A program made the translations under genes and the position numbers. This document shows, in pieces, positions 51,798-61,704 of a stretch of 64,000 bases of DNA (position 1 is its first letter; every line of letters starts with the position of its first letter). The stretch spans positions 186,001 through 250,000 of the forward strand of contig NZ_JAAVUV010000011.1 in NCBI RefSeq assembly GCF_018449635.1, given 5' to 3'. The DNA is from Caballeronia sp. dw_276 (GTDB taxonomy: Bacteria > Pseudomonadota > Gammaproteobacteria > Burkholderiales > Burkholderiaceae). The notes under the pieces were generated by a model. It did no database searches and was not told the origin of the DNA. It saw nothing but the letters and a program-made list of their open reading frames with translations.

Positions 51798-52325
51798 TTA
51801 TTGGATGTCGCTGGCGCTGACGCCGGCGGGCAAGGCTTGTGGAAGATAAGCCTGGCCGACAAACGCGCCCATGTGGCCACCGGAACGGACGACCAGCGCA
51901 CTGCCGGCAACGCTCACCGGCCCGCGACCGCCGCCATTGGCGCGCTGGTTCTGGATACCCTGGACGTATTGCGGAAAGTAGCTGCCGAGCAGCGTCGGCA
52001 AATCGGGGATTCGCGGGCCTTGCCACGCAATGCCGAAGACCGTTCCGTCCGCGCCCACATACTCATTGACGACGGTGCCGACTGCGAGCGTCGTGGTGCG
52101 TACGGTGAAAGCGCTCGTGGACGCCGCAGCCGCGGAACCCGCCGGCACCGATGCCGCATGCGACACCGAATTGCTGACAGTAGCGCCCGCGGGCGCCGTC
52201 ATGGGCGCGCCGCCGAGCACTGCGTAGGCAGGTGCTACGGCCAATACGCTGAACGTCAATCCTGCTGCCAGACTTGCGAGCGCGCGAGCGCGCCGAAAGC
52301 CGAATGAAATGATCGAAGTGTCCAC
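51798..52325 (-). CDS. DUF2844 exported protein
   Basis: 175-residue protein with an Ala-rich signal peptide (RALASLAAGLTFSVLAVAPAYA-VLGG) and the DUF2844 domain (EYVGADGTVFGIAWQGPRIPDLPTLLGSYF). GTG 52325 start is supported by GGAGA seven bases upstream. Ends 15 bases before the DUF3443 gene, so both are in one operon; the two families are routinely adjacent in Burkholderiales. No function known. Confidence 0.85.
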   Translation of the reverse strand: MDTSIISFGFRRARALASLAAGLTFSVLAVAPAYAVLGGAPMTAPAGATVSNSVSHAASVPAGSAAAASTSAFTVRTTTLAVGTVVNEYVGADGTVFGIAWQGPRIPDLPTLLGSYFPQYVQGIQNQRANGGGRGPVSVAGSALVVRSGGHMGAFVGQAYLPQALPAGVSASDIQ

Positions 52326-52552
52326 TTCAATTCTCCGTTTCGATTATTTCAAGCGATGCACTGTTTCGTCTGCTGAAACCCCGCGAGCGTGCGAGGCGTT
52401 CGCCGAGACGTAAGTATGCCAGTCGAATGCGTCGATCTCGGGAAAGTGAACATATGTTGCAACGCGAAATCAGCCGAAATGGGTGTTGTTTTGACCCGCG
52501 CGGGTAGCGTGCGCGTCGGCGTTGCCTGGCGCGCACGTGGGTAAGCGCTGCG

Positions 52553-53260
52553 TCAGAAACCCAGGCTGGCCAGAAGGTCGTCGACTTGCGTCTGGTCCTG
52601 AACGACGTCGGTGCGGCCTTCGGGGTTGATCTGCGGGCCGTTCAGCAGCGTTTCCGGCGTACCCGAAACCGTCGATGCCGCCAACGCCGCCGCCTGCGCC
52701 GCGAACTGTTCACGCCGCTCGGGCGCAATGTTTTCCAGCAGCACGCCGAGCAATTGCTGCTCGATCACATACACCACGTCGGTGATCTTTTTGATCACCT
52801 GACCGGTCAGATCCTGGAAATCCTGCGCGAGCATGATTTCGAGCAATTGCGCGTTGGTCGCGACCGTGTGTACCGGCACTTGCTGCAGGAACCCGCGGGT
52901 ATCGGCGAGCAGGGTTTTTACGTTCGCGTTGTCCAGCGGCGCGCCATACCACTGCTCCCAGCGGGCATCGAGCGCTTCTGCGTCGCGCTGCATGGTTTCC
53001 TGCATCGGCTTGGCGAGTTCGATGGCGTTCAGCGCGCGATCTGCAGCCTGTTCGGTCATCGTCGCGACGTATTTCAGGCGGTCGCGTGCGTCCGGAACCA
53101 TTTCGGCGGCGGCTTCGACTTGTTTGTCGAGGCCGAGTTCGCGCATGGAATCGCGCAGCGTGCGCGTCAGTTGGCCAATGCGCGCCAAAATCCGGTCGCT
53201 CGATGCATCCCCGTCCTGCTCGATCGCCGTCAGCGCTTCCTGGGTTGTCATTTCGTTCAC
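52553..53260 (-). CDS. cheZ: CheY-P phosphatase CheZ
   Basis: 235-residue protein that dephosphorylates CheY-P and so ends chemotactic tumbling signals. The catalytic segment QDFQDLTGQVIKKI contains the essential Gln-Asp stretch and C-terminal DDLLASLGF is the CheY-binding peptide. GTG 53260 with GGGAG seven bases before. Adjacent to cheY, three bases after its end. Confidence 0.95.
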   Translation of the reverse strand: MNEMTTQEALTAIEQDGDASSDRILARIGQLTRTLRDSMRELGLDKQVEAAAEMVPDARDRLKYVATMTEQAADRALNAIELAKPMQETMQRDAEALDARWEQWYGAPLDNANVKTLLADTRGFLQQVPVHTVATNAQLLEIMLAQDFQDLTGQVIKKITDVVYVIEQQLLGVLLENIAPERREQFAAQAAALAASTVSGTPETLLNGPQINPEGRTDVVQDQTQVDDLLASLGF

Positions 53261-53263
53261 GAT

Positions 53264-53659
53264 TCAGCTCCCGGCCTTGGCCATCTTTTCGAGAATCTTC
53301 GTGAGCTTCTCGTCGAGGGTCGCGGCCGTGAACGGCTTGACCACGTATCCGCTCGCGCCAGCCTGCGCTGCGGCAATGATGTTTTCCTTCTTCGATTCCG
53401 CCGTCACCATCAGCACCGGCAAGTGCGAAAGGGCGGCATCGGCGCGAATCTGCTTGAGCATTTCCAGGCCATCGAGGTTCGGCATGTTCCAGTCGGAAAT
53501 GACGAACTCGAAACCGCCGCCACGCAGGCGCGCGAGACCGGCTGCGCCGTCCTCGGCTTCATCGACGTTTGAAAAACCCAGTTCCTTCAGCAGGTTTCGC
53601 ACGATACGGCGCATCGTCGGGAAGTCATCGACGACCAAAATCTTCATGTTCTTGTCCAT
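53264..53659 (-). CDS. cheY: Chemotaxis response regulator CheY
   Basis: 131-residue single-domain receiver that, when phosphorylated by CheA, binds the flagellar switch. Phosphoacceptor D56 (SDWNMPN), acidic pair D11-D12, T86, and K108 in the KPF loop. Very close to E. coli CheY. Next to cheZ, so this is the motor-controlling CheY; a second receiver gene is present at 61277-61657. Confidence 0.95.
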   Translation of the reverse strand: MDKNMKILVVDDFPTMRRIVRNLLKELGFSNVDEAEDGAAGLARLRGGGFEFVISDWNMPNLDGLEMLKQIRADAALSHLPVLMVTAESKKENIIAAAQAGASGYVVKPFTAATLDEKLTKILEKMAKAGS

Positions 53660-53736
53660 CTTCACTGCTCCTTGTATTCCCGTTGTTTCTTCAGGCGGCG
53701 CGCACGCCGCGTGGGTATTCGAATTGGTGAGGCGGT

Positions 53737-54852
53737 TCAGACGCGCTGCGCGCGCTCGCCCATGGAATTGAGGCGCGCCATCACGCGCCGGGTCATTTCC
53801 GATAACGGCGCGATCTCGCTGACGCCGCCAGTTGCAACGGCTTCGCGCGGCATGCCGTAGACCACGCAGCTGGCTTCGTCCTGCGCGAACGTATAGGCGC
53901 CCGCCTGCTGCATTTCCAGCATGCCCTGCGCGCCGTCGCGGCCCATGCCGGTCAGGATCACGCCGAGCGCGTTCTTGCCGGCGTGCTGCGCGGCGGAACG
54001 GAACAACACATCCACCGACGGCCGATGCCGGTTGACCGGCGGGGCATCCGAGAGATGCGCGACGTAGTTGGCGCCGCTGCGGGCAAGCACGAGGTGCGCG
54101 TCGCCCGGCGCGATATACGCGTGGCCCGGCAGCACGCGCTCGCCGTGCTCCGCTTCTTTCACCGCGATGCGGCACAGGCCGTTCAGACGTTGCGCGAACG
54201 ACTTCGTGAAGCCCGGCGGCATGTGCTGCGCGATCATCACGCCGGGTGCATCGGGCGGAAGGGGAAGCAGGAGTTCGCGGATCGCTTCGGTGCCGCCCGT
54301 CGATGCCCCGACGATGATCAGCTTCTCCGTACTCACCAGCGGATTGTTCAGGTTCGGCGTGGGTTTCTGCGCCACGGATGCACCGCTCGAACCCGCCGCA
54401 GCGTGCACGACGTGAGGCGTTTGCCGAACCCGGGCGCGTGCGGCGGCGCGGATTTTATCGGCGAGCTTTTCCGAGTATTCGAGCATGCCGTCGCGAATGC
54501 CCACGCGCGGTTTCGTCACGAAATCCACCGCACCGAGTTCGAGCGCGCGCAGCGTGATTTCCGAACCGCGTTCCGTCAGCGACGACACCATCACCACCGG
54601 CATGGGCCGAAGCCGCATCAGCTTTTCGAGGAAATCGAGGCCATCCATGCGCGGCATTTCCACGTCGAGCGTGAGCACGTCCGGGTTGTGCTGCTTGATC
54701 AAGTCGCGCGCGACCAGCGGATCAGGCGCGGTGGCGCACACGTGCATGTCGGGCTGCGAATTGATGATCTCGGTCATCAGGCTGCGCACCAGCGCCGAGT
54801 CATCGACGCACAACACGCTGATCTTCGGTTCCGTGCTCCGGGCCGTTGTCAT
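53737..54852 (-). CDS. cheB: Protein-glutamate methylesterase CheB
   Basis: 371-residue response-regulator esterase. Receiver with D63 and K114; methylesterase triad S184 (GASTGGT), H210 (AQHMPPG) and D306 (GMGRDGAQG), with spacing as in E. coli. Removes methyl groups from chemoreceptors. Overlaps cheD by four bases. Confidence 0.96.
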   Translation of the reverse strand: MTTARSTEPKISVLCVDDSALVRSLMTEIINSQPDMHVCATAPDPLVARDLIKQHNPDVLTLDVEMPRMDGLDFLEKLMRLRPMPVVMVSSLTERGSEITLRALELGAVDFVTKPRVGIRDGMLEYSEKLADKIRAAARARVRQTPHVVHAAAGSSGASVAQKPTPNLNNPLVSTEKLIIVGASTGGTEAIRELLLPLPPDAPGVMIAQHMPPGFTKSFAQRLNGLCRIAVKEAEHGERVLPGHAYIAPGDAHLVLARSGANYVAHLSDAPPVNRHRPSVDVLFRSAAQHAGKNALGVILTGMGRDGAQGMLEMQQAGAYTFAQDEASCVVYGMPREAVATGGVSEIAPLSEMTRRVMARLNSMGERAQRV

Positions 54853-55568
54853 GCTTCCTCCGCCGTCTTCATGCGGACGGTTCGCTGCAGGCCGGCTGCG
54901 GCACCGAATAGTTCGATGCGGGGTTTATCGGTTGTTTTCGCTTTTGGCTGGCTGAACAGTTCGACGCGCGCACGCGCCTTCGCCAGCCGTTCGCTGCGTG
55001 CTTCGGGCGTTTGGCGCACCAGCGCCTGTTCGCGTTCGACCACGCTCGGGTCTTGATGCGTGATCAGTTTCTTGACCATTGCCTGGCCGGTTCGCGGCAT
55101 GAACGCGACCTTGCGCGGATACATGCCCTGCAAATCCTCAGCCACGATACGAATCTTTTCCAGCGCGAGATACCGGCGCACGAACTCGGAATTCCTGTCG
55201 CCGATATTGATCGTCGTCATGCCGGCCAGCACCGCGCCGCCGCCGAATACCTTGGCTTCGAAGCGTTCGCGCCGGCCGCCGCGCTTGATCATCTCGTTGA
55301 TCAGCACTTCCATGGCGTACGCGCCGTAGCGCATGGAATCCGAACTCGATTGCGATGCGTCCGCGCCGTCGTCGGGCAGCATGAAATGGTTCATGCCGCC
55401 AATGCCGGCCGTCCGGTCCGTAATGCACGCCGCCACGCACGAACCGAGCACCGTGACGAGGACCATGTTCTCGCCCGTCATGTAGAACTCGTTCGGCAAC
55501 AACTTCACGCCCGGGAGCTTGAAGTGGTTGTCGAAATAAAGGTTCGTCGCGATCGGCAATGCGCTCAT
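54849..55568 (-). CDS. cheD: Chemoreceptor glutamine deamidase CheD
   Basis: 239-residue deamidase acting on receptor glutamines. The catalytic Cys lies in VLGSCVAACI and His in GGMNHFML. Its length exceeds the ~160 residue Bacillus form by a C-terminal extension rich in basic residues. Translationally coupled to cheB and cheR by four-base overlaps. Confidence 0.94.
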   Translation of the reverse strand: MSALPIATNLYFDNHFKLPGVKLLPNEFYMTGENMVLVTVLGSCVAACITDRTAGIGGMNHFMLPDDGADASQSSSDSMRYGAYAMEVLINEMIKRGGRRERFEAKVFGGGAVLAGMTTINIGDRNSEFVRRYLALEKIRIVAEDLQGMYPRKVAFMPRTGQAMVKKLITHQDPSVVEREQALVRQTPEARSERLAKARARVELFSQPKAKTTDKPRIELFGAAAGLQRTVRMKTAEEA

Positions 55569-56488
55569 GCCAGCTCTCCGGCGAGCGCCTTCTTCTTCGC
55601 GGGTCCAGCAACGGAATCACGCGACAGCGCGTACACCGTCTGGCCGCGCAACTTGAACGCCTGCGTCACGTACGTGAAGTTTTCCGAATGCCCGGCGAAC
55701 AGCAAACCGCCGCTTTTCATCAGCGGTTCGAAGCGCGCGAGAACTTGCGCTTGCGTGGGTTTATCGAAGTAGATCATCACGTTGCGACAGAAAATCGCGT
55801 CGAACTGGCCGGGCAGCGCGTACTTGGAATCTGTCAGGTTCAGTTGCTCGAACTTCACCATCGCGCGCACTTCGGGACGGATCTTCACCATGCCCGCGTG
55901 TGCGCCCGTGCCCTTCAGGAAGAAGCGCTTCAGGCGATCGTTGCCAAGCGTCTTCACCGAATCGAGCGAATACACGCCTGCGTCGGCCTTCTGCAATACC
56001 TGGCTGTCGATATCCGTTGCGATCACCGTGCATTGACGCGCGGCCGAATCGCCAAGCGTTTCCATCAACGTCATGGCGATGGAATACGGTTCCTCGCCTG
56101 TCGATGCCGCCGAGCACCACACCGAGAACGGCTGCGGCCGGCTTTTCGCGAACGTGGCGAGAATCGGAAAGTGATGCGATTCGCGGAAGAACGCGGTCAG
56201 GTTCGTGGTCAGCGCGTTGGTGAACGCCTCCCATTCGGCGCTGTCCGGCTGCGCTTCGAGACGATCGAGATAAAGGCGAAAGGTATCGATATTGCACGCG
56301 CGCAGGCGTCGCGCGAGACGGCTGTACGCCATGTCACGTTTATGCTCGGACAGCGAAATCCCCGCGCGACGATGAATCAGGTCGCGAATGCGGCCGAAAT
56401 CGGCGCTGGTGAATTCGAAGTCGCGTTCCACTTCCGAACCGTTGCGGGTCCGGTCGCGGGGTGTATCGACGGGTGAGCGCGTTGCCAT
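55565..56488 (-). CDS. cheR: Chemotaxis methyltransferase CheR
   Basis: 307-residue SAM-dependent enzyme methylating chemoreceptors. N-terminal helical domain (FTSADFGRIRDLIHRRAGISLSEHK), SAM-binding domain (FSVWCSAASTGEEPYSIAM) and FDAIFCRNVMIYFD are present. Should dock on the C-terminal DWETF of the receptor encoded just upstream. Confidence 0.96.
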   Translation of the reverse strand: MATRSPVDTPRDRTRNGSEVERDFEFTSADFGRIRDLIHRRAGISLSEHKRDMAYSRLARRLRACNIDTFRLYLDRLEAQPDSAEWEAFTNALTTNLTAFFRESHHFPILATFAKSRPQPFSVWCSAASTGEEPYSIAMTLMETLGDSAARQCTVIATDIDSQVLQKADAGVYSLDSVKTLGNDRLKRFFLKGTGAHAGMVKIRPEVRAMVKFEQLNLTDSKYALPGQFDAIFCRNVMIYFDKPTQAQVLARFEPLMKSGGLLFAGHSENFTYVTQAFKLRGQTVYALSRDSVAGPAKKKALAGELA

Positions 56489-56547
56489 TTTCTAGCCTTC
56501 GTTCTGCTGGAACGTGCGGTGAACCTGCATGATTTTCTGCCACTGCC

Positions 56548-58338
56548 TTAGAAGGTTTCCCAGTCGCCAGCTGCAGCGAGCTTTGGCGCCTTGGCCGACG
56601 GTTGGGCTTTTTCAGCCGCGGTAGCCTCGGCCATGACCTTCGCATCTACCTTCGCATCTACCTTATTAACGGCGCGATTGGCCGCGACGTTAGGCCGCGA
56701 AACAACTTTTATCGGGGCGATGGCGCGGTTTGCGTTCGAGCTCGTCGCAACCGACGGTTCAACGCGTCCCGGCTGGGCCGTGTCGCCGCTGACTTGCCAA
56801 TGCCCGACCACGTCCTTGAGCTTGCGCGTCTGTTCTTCAAGCGATGCCGCCGCAGCCGCCGCTTCTTCAACCAGCGCGGCGTTCTGCTGCGTGACTTCGT
56901 CCATCTGCCCGACGGCGCGGCTGACCTGTTCGATGCCCTGCGATTGTTCGTCCGATGCCGCGCTGATCTCGCCCATGATGTCCGTCACGCGACGTACCGC
57001 CTGGACGATTTCATCCATGGTCGTGCCGGCGCGCGCCACGAGTTGCGAGCCGCTTTCCACCTTCGCCGTCGAGTCGCCGATCAGCGATTTGATCTCTTTT
57101 GCCGCCGCCGCGCTGCGTTGCGCGAGGCTGCGCACTTCGCCGGCCACGACCGCGAATCCGCGCCCTTCTTCGCCGGCACGCGCCGCTTCGACCGCCGCAT
57201 TCAGCGCGAGAATATTCGTCTGGAAAGCGATCCCCTCGATCACGCCGATGATGTCCACCACCTTGCTCGAACTCGATGAAATCGCGTTCATGGTATCCAC
57301 GACCTGCTCGACGACTTCACCGCCGCGCGATGCAATATCGGATGCGTTGACGGCGAGTTGCGACGCCTGACGTGCGTTCTCGGCGTTCTGCTTAACCGTG
57401 CTCGTCAACTGCTCCATGCTCGACGCCGTTTCCTGCAGCGACGCCGCCTGTTCCTCGGTACGTTGCGACAAATCCGTGTTGCCGCTCGCGATCTCACGCG
57501 CGCCGACATCGATGGATTCCGCGCCGTGATGCACCGACCCCACCATCGCGGTCAGATTCACGCGCATCCGTTCGATCCCCGCAAACAAGCGGCCGATCTC
57601 GTTGGTTTTATCGGTATGGGCGGAGCGCGTCAGGTCGCCGCGCGCAATGCGTTCGAAGTGATCGACCGCGTCGTTGATCGGCTGCACGATCATGCCGCCC
57701 ATGGCGAAGCGCGTGCCGATCAGCGTCAGCACGGCCAGCACCATCACGCCGGTGATCACCTCGATCAGCAACGTGATATTCGCCTGCGTATCCGCGCGCA
57801 AGGTATCGGCGTGCTTTTGCGTGAAGTCCACGACCGCGGATGCCGCCGTGTCCAGCGCAACGAACATCGGGCTGATTTTTGTGTCGGCGATGGCGTGATA
57901 TGCCGGCAGGTCGTTCGCACGGATCGCGACGAACTCAGGATCCACGCCCTCGCGCATCAGCGTGTCGCGCTTGGCCACGACTTCGTCCAGCATGGCTTGC
58001 GGCAAAGTGGGCTTCGGCGTGGACAGGAAAAGCTTCCAGTTCTCGTTGGATTTATCGAGCAGGAACTGGCCGCGATCGATCGCCTTCTTGGCTTCGTCGG
58101 TCTTGCCGGCTTCATCGAGTGAACGCACGCGGTCGAGCGTCACACGGGCGCGCAGCAAGTACGACGACGCATCGTTCAGCGCGCGCACCGAGACCATGTC
58201 GCTGTCCGCCAGCATGGACAGCGAATTGCCCGCCGAGCGCAAGCCATTCAGCGAAAGCGCGGCCACGACAGCGGCAAAGCCGACGAACAGCAAGCCCACG
58301 AGCGTCAGCGTGGTACGAATCGACCAGTTCTTAAGCAT
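56548..58338 (-). CDS. Methyl-accepting chemotaxis protein with DWETF tether
   Basis: 596-residue chemoreceptor of the Tsr/Tar type. Two membrane helices flank a periplasmic four-helix-bundle domain (about 32-190), then HAMP and the signalling domain with the conserved tip (EEGRGFAVVAGEVRSLAQRSA and E-rich helices). A long Ala/Val linker ends with the pentapeptide DWETF, like E. coli NWETF, which binds CheR and CheB. Ligand unknown. Encoded between cheW and cheR. Confidence 0.95.
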   Translation of the reverse strand: MLKNWSIRTTLTLVGLLFVGFAAVVAALSLNGLRSAGNSLSMLADSDMVSVRALNDASSYLLRARVTLDRVRSLDEAGKTDEAKKAIDRGQFLLDKSNENWKLFLSTPKPTLPQAMLDEVVAKRDTLMREGVDPEFVAIRANDLPAYHAIADTKISPMFVALDTAASAVVDFTQKHADTLRADTQANITLLIEVITGVMVLAVLTLIGTRFAMGGMIVQPINDAVDHFERIARGDLTRSAHTDKTNEIGRLFAGIERMRVNLTAMVGSVHHGAESIDVGAREIASGNTDLSQRTEEQAASLQETASSMEQLTSTVKQNAENARQASQLAVNASDIASRGGEVVEQVVDTMNAISSSSSKVVDIIGVIEGIAFQTNILALNAAVEAARAGEEGRGFAVVAGEVRSLAQRSAAAAKEIKSLIGDSTAKVESGSQLVARAGTTMDEIVQAVRRVTDIMGEISAASDEQSQGIEQVSRAVGQMDEVTQQNAALVEEAAAAAASLEEQTRKLKDVVGHWQVSGDTAQPGRVEPSVATSSNANRAIAPIKVVSRPNVAANRAVNKVDAKVDAKVMAEATAAEKAQPSAKAPKLAAAGDWETF

Positions 58339-58377
58339 GTCTTTCTTCCAGACGGTTCAAACAGTTCAAACGTGGGA

Positions 58378-58908
58378 TCAAGCCGCGACGGAGTCGATCA
58401 ACTCCATCTCCTTGCTTGTCATCAACTTTTCGATGTCCATCAGGATCAGCATGCGGCCATCGACCGTGCCGAGTCCCGTCAGATATTCGGTCGTGAGCGT
58501 GGCGCCGAATTCCGGCGCGGGCATGACCTGATCAGCTTGCAGCGTGAGGACGTCGGATACGCCGTCGACCACCATGCCCACCACGCGATGCGCCACGTTC
58601 AGGATGATCACGACCGTCTGGTTGTCGTACTCGACGCGGCCGAGGTTGAACTTGATGCGCATATCGACGATCGGCACGATGATGCCGCGCAGGTTGATCA
58701 CGCCCTTGATGAACGCCGGCGCATTCGCGATGCGCGTGACGTTGTCGTAGCCGCGAATTTCCTGCACCTTCAGGATGTCGATGCCGTACTCTTCCGCGCC
58801 CAGCGTGAAGACGAGGAATTCCTGGCCGGCCGCTTCAGCCTGAGTCGAAACGCGTTGAACATCGCGGCGCTGCGCCGCGGAGGTGATCGATTGGATGTCT
58901 GCTGCCAT
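58378..58908 (-). CDS. cheW: Chemotaxis coupling protein CheW
   Basis: 176-residue CheW adaptor linking receptors and CheA. Core sequence GAEEYGIDILKVQEIRGY, NLRGIIVPIVDMRIK and VVDGVSDVLTL are clear. Between cheA and the receptor gene. Confidence 0.95.
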   Translation of the reverse strand: MAADIQSITSAAQRRDVQRVSTQAEAAGQEFLVFTLGAEEYGIDILKVQEIRGYDNVTRIANAPAFIKGVINLRGIIVPIVDMRIKFNLGRVEYDNQTVVIILNVAHRVVGMVVDGVSDVLTLQADQVMPAPEFGATLTTEYLTGLGTVDGRMLILMDIEKLMTSKEMELIDSVAA

Positions 58909-58939
58909 TTTTAGCTCCCGTCCGTTGTCTGGTTAATGC

Positions 58940-61171
58940 TTAATGAGTAAGCGACGCCACAGCGCCATGCGCGGTGCGGTTTTCGCGGTTCAGCGCCGCC
59001 ACGTCCACGATCAACGCAACGCTGCCGTCGCCGAGAATGGTTGCGGCCGAAATGCCGTGCACCTTGCGGTAATTCGTTTCGAGGTTCTTCACCACTACTT
59101 GCTGCTGGCCGACGAGTTCATCGATCAACATCGCAAAGCGCCGTCCCTCGGACTGGATGATCGTGATGATTCCCTGCGTGGGTTCGGTGCGGGCATCGCT
59201 GACTTCGAAGACCTGGTGCAGCGCGACCAGCGGCAGATATTCGCCACGCACCCGCACCACGCGCTCGCCGCCGGCGACGGTGTAGATATCGTCGGCAACG
59301 GGTTGCAGCGACTCCATCACGAAGTTCAGCGGCAAGATGAAAATCTCGCTGCCGACCTTCACCGACATGCCGTCGAGAATCGCCAGCGTCAGCGGCAATA
59401 CAATCTTGGTGGTCGTGCCACGGCCTTCGCGCGACTGGATTTCGACGTGACCGCCCATTGCCTGTATGTTGCGTTTCACCACGTCCATGCCCACGCCGCG
59501 GCCGGAGATATCCGTGACCTGATCGGCGGTCGAAAACCCCGGCATGAAGATGAGTTGCCAGACTTCGTCGTCGGACATCGATTCGCTGACCTGCATGCCC
59601 TGCTTCACGGCCTTCGCGAGAATCTTGTCGCGGCGCAGGCCCGCGCCGTCGTCGCTGACTTCAATCACGATGTTGCCGCCGTGATGCGCCGCCGACAGCA
59701 CCAGTTGCCCAGCCGCAGCTTTACCGGCCGCACGGCGCGCTTCAACGGTTTCGATGCCGTGATCGAGCGAGTTGCGCACGAGGTGCGTCAACGGATCGAT
59801 GATGCGTTCAATCAAGCTCTTGTCCAGTTCGGTCGCCTGACCGAACGTGACGAGTTCGACTTCCTTGCCGAGCTTCGCGGCGAGATCGCGCACGAGACGC
59901 GGGAAACGGCTGAAGACGTAATCCATCGGCATCATGCGGATGGACATCACGGCTTCCTGCAAGTCGCGCGCATTGCGTTCGAGCTGCGCCATGCCGTTGA
60001 ACAGGCGATCGTGCAAGGCGGGATCGAACGTGCTGGTGGTTTCGGCGAGCATGGCTTGCGTGATCACGAGTTCGCCAACGAGGTTGATCAGCTGATCGAC
60101 CTTCTCCACGCCCACGCGAATCGAACTTCCTTCCGATGCAGCCGGCGCCGCTGCCGCACGTACCTTGGGCGCTTCGGCCGGAGCCGCTGCCGCCGCAGTG
60201 TTCACGCGGGACTCGGCGGCAGCGGTCGAGGCCGCCGCCGGTTCCGTCTTCTCTACTTCAGGTGCTTTTTGCGCCACCTCTTTGGTTTCTTCTACGGCTG
60301 CAACCGGCGTTTCAACCACTGATGCGTTTGCTGCATTGCCACGGCCAATCGCAATCTGCGATTCATCGATAACAAAACAGCACACGGCAACAATGTCATC
60401 CGCCGATACATCCGAGTCCAGCCACAACGTCAGGTCGCCGCCCGACTTCTTTTCCCCGACGACAGTCCCCAGGTTTCCAAGCTCCTCGGTCAACAGAGCC
60501 TGGTCCTTCTCCCCTACCCCACGTAACGTAATCTTCAGATGCGGGCCGTCTTCAGCACTTGCGTCCGTACCTTCCGGCGCGCCTGGAAACTCCGTCCAGT
60601 CACCCTCTTCTTCCACGGCTTCATTGGCCTGCTCGACCACATGCGCGGGCGGCTCGTTCGGTCCTAGCGCCATCGCGACTTGCGCAAGATCCTGGGCGAT
60701 AGCGGCTCGATCGGCGAAAGATGGTGCCGGTTCCGCAGCGGCTTCGGGCGCATGGCCCACGTCCTTACGCGCGTCGCCTGAATCGTTGTCACGCAGGAAC
60801 TCGAGCTTCGCGCAGATCGCCTTCGCGGCCGCCGCATCCGGCTCGGCACTCGCACGATACGCACCCAGCTGATCCGACAACACGTCCTTGGTTTCAAGGA
60901 ACGTGTCGATCATGTCGCGGCGCAAGACCAGCTCGTTGTTACGCGCCCGGTCGAGCAGCGATTCGAGGATGTGCGTGGTCTCGGTCAGCGCCGAGAAACC
61001 AAACGTCGCCGCTCCGCCCTTGATGGAGTGTGCCGCGCGGAAGATCGCGCCGAGGTCCTCGGGATCGGGGTTCGCCAGATCCAGCGCGAGCAGCAACTGC
61101 TCCATGTCGGCGAGCAGCTCGTCGGCTTCATCGAAGAAAGTTTGATAGAACTGCGTAATGTCGAGTGTCAT
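58940..61171 (-). CDS. cheA: Chemotaxis histidine kinase CheA
   Basis: 743-residue sensor kinase. P1 phosphotransfer domain with H48 (AAHSIKGGAATFGF), a divergent P2 CheY-binding region, then an Ala/Glu/Pro-rich linker near 285-345, P3 dimerisation, P4 kinase (HLVRNSLDHGIE, EVSDDGAGLRRDK, GRGVGMDVVK) and P5 CheW-like domain. Same operon as cheW and cheY. Confidence 0.96.
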   Translation of the reverse strand: MTLDITQFYQTFFDEADELLADMEQLLLALDLANPDPEDLGAIFRAAHSIKGGAATFGFSALTETTHILESLLDRARNNELVLRRDMIDTFLETKDVLSDQLGAYRASAEPDAAAAKAICAKLEFLRDNDSGDARKDVGHAPEAAAEPAPSFADRAAIAQDLAQVAMALGPNEPPAHVVEQANEAVEEEGDWTEFPGAPEGTDASAEDGPHLKITLRGVGEKDQALLTEELGNLGTVVGEKKSGGDLTLWLDSDVSADDIVAVCCFVIDESQIAIGRGNAANASVVETPVAAVEETKEVAQKAPEVEKTEPAAASTAAAESRVNTAAAAAPAEAPKVRAAAAPAASEGSSIRVGVEKVDQLINLVGELVITQAMLAETTSTFDPALHDRLFNGMAQLERNARDLQEAVMSIRMMPMDYVFSRFPRLVRDLAAKLGKEVELVTFGQATELDKSLIERIIDPLTHLVRNSLDHGIETVEARRAAGKAAAGQLVLSAAHHGGNIVIEVSDDGAGLRRDKILAKAVKQGMQVSESMSDDEVWQLIFMPGFSTADQVTDISGRGVGMDVVKRNIQAMGGHVEIQSREGRGTTTKIVLPLTLAILDGMSVKVGSEIFILPLNFVMESLQPVADDIYTVAGGERVVRVRGEYLPLVALHQVFEVSDARTEPTQGIITIIQSEGRRFAMLIDELVGQQQVVVKNLETNYRKVHGISAATILGDGSVALIVDVAALNRENRTAHGAVASLTH

Positions 61172-61276
61172 GCCTGGGTCACCACCGGATGCCTTGTCTG
61201 TCGTCGCTGTGCGCGTCGTAACTGCTTGTGCTTTGTCTTGTGCTGCGTGCTTCGGTGCTTCTGTGTTTCAGGTGCT

Positions 61277-61657
61277 TCAGTGCGATTGTTCGGCGTCCGA
61301 CAAGGTCGCGACCAGCTCGGTCAGCATGTCGGGATCGATCGGCTTTTCAATCCAGCCCGTCGCGCCCGCTTCGCGCGCCGCCACCTTGAACTGCTCGCTG
61401 GATTCGGTCGTGAGCACGAGGATCGGCGTGTTCGCGTACGCACGATGTCCGCGCAATTTCACGATCAGATCGAGTCCGCTCATGGCCGGCATGTTCTGGT
61501 CGGTCACGATGAGATCGAATTGCTCGGCGAGCGCAGCTTCGTAGCCTTCGGCGCCATCCGCGGCAACTTCCACGCGATACCCCGCCGCCACAAACGTCGC
61601 CGATAAAACCTTGCGCATGGAAGCGGAATCGTCGATTGTCAGAATGTTCTTGATCAT
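61277..61657 (-). CDS. CheY-like response regulator (CheY1)
   Basis: 126-residue receiver with D9-D10, phosphoacceptor D53 (VTDQNMPA), T83, K105. More divergent from E. coli CheY than the copy beside cheZ. Encoded between motB and cheA. In related genera this first cheY is routine; it may be a phosphate sink or motor regulator. Confidence 0.92.
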   Translation of the reverse strand: MIKNILTIDDSASMRKVLSATFVAAGYRVEVAADGAEGYEAALAEQFDLIVTDQNMPAMSGLDLIVKLRGHRAYANTPILVLTTESSEQFKVAAREAGATGWIEKPIDPDMLTELVATLSDAEQSH

Positions 61658-61704
61658 GGTTTTGTCGTACCTGTCCGATGTCTTGATGCGTGTCCTGAAG
61701 CTGG

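Noticed and set aside
58943..60322. 459-residue open frame antisense to cheA
   Set aside because: Antisense shadow of cheA, without start signals.
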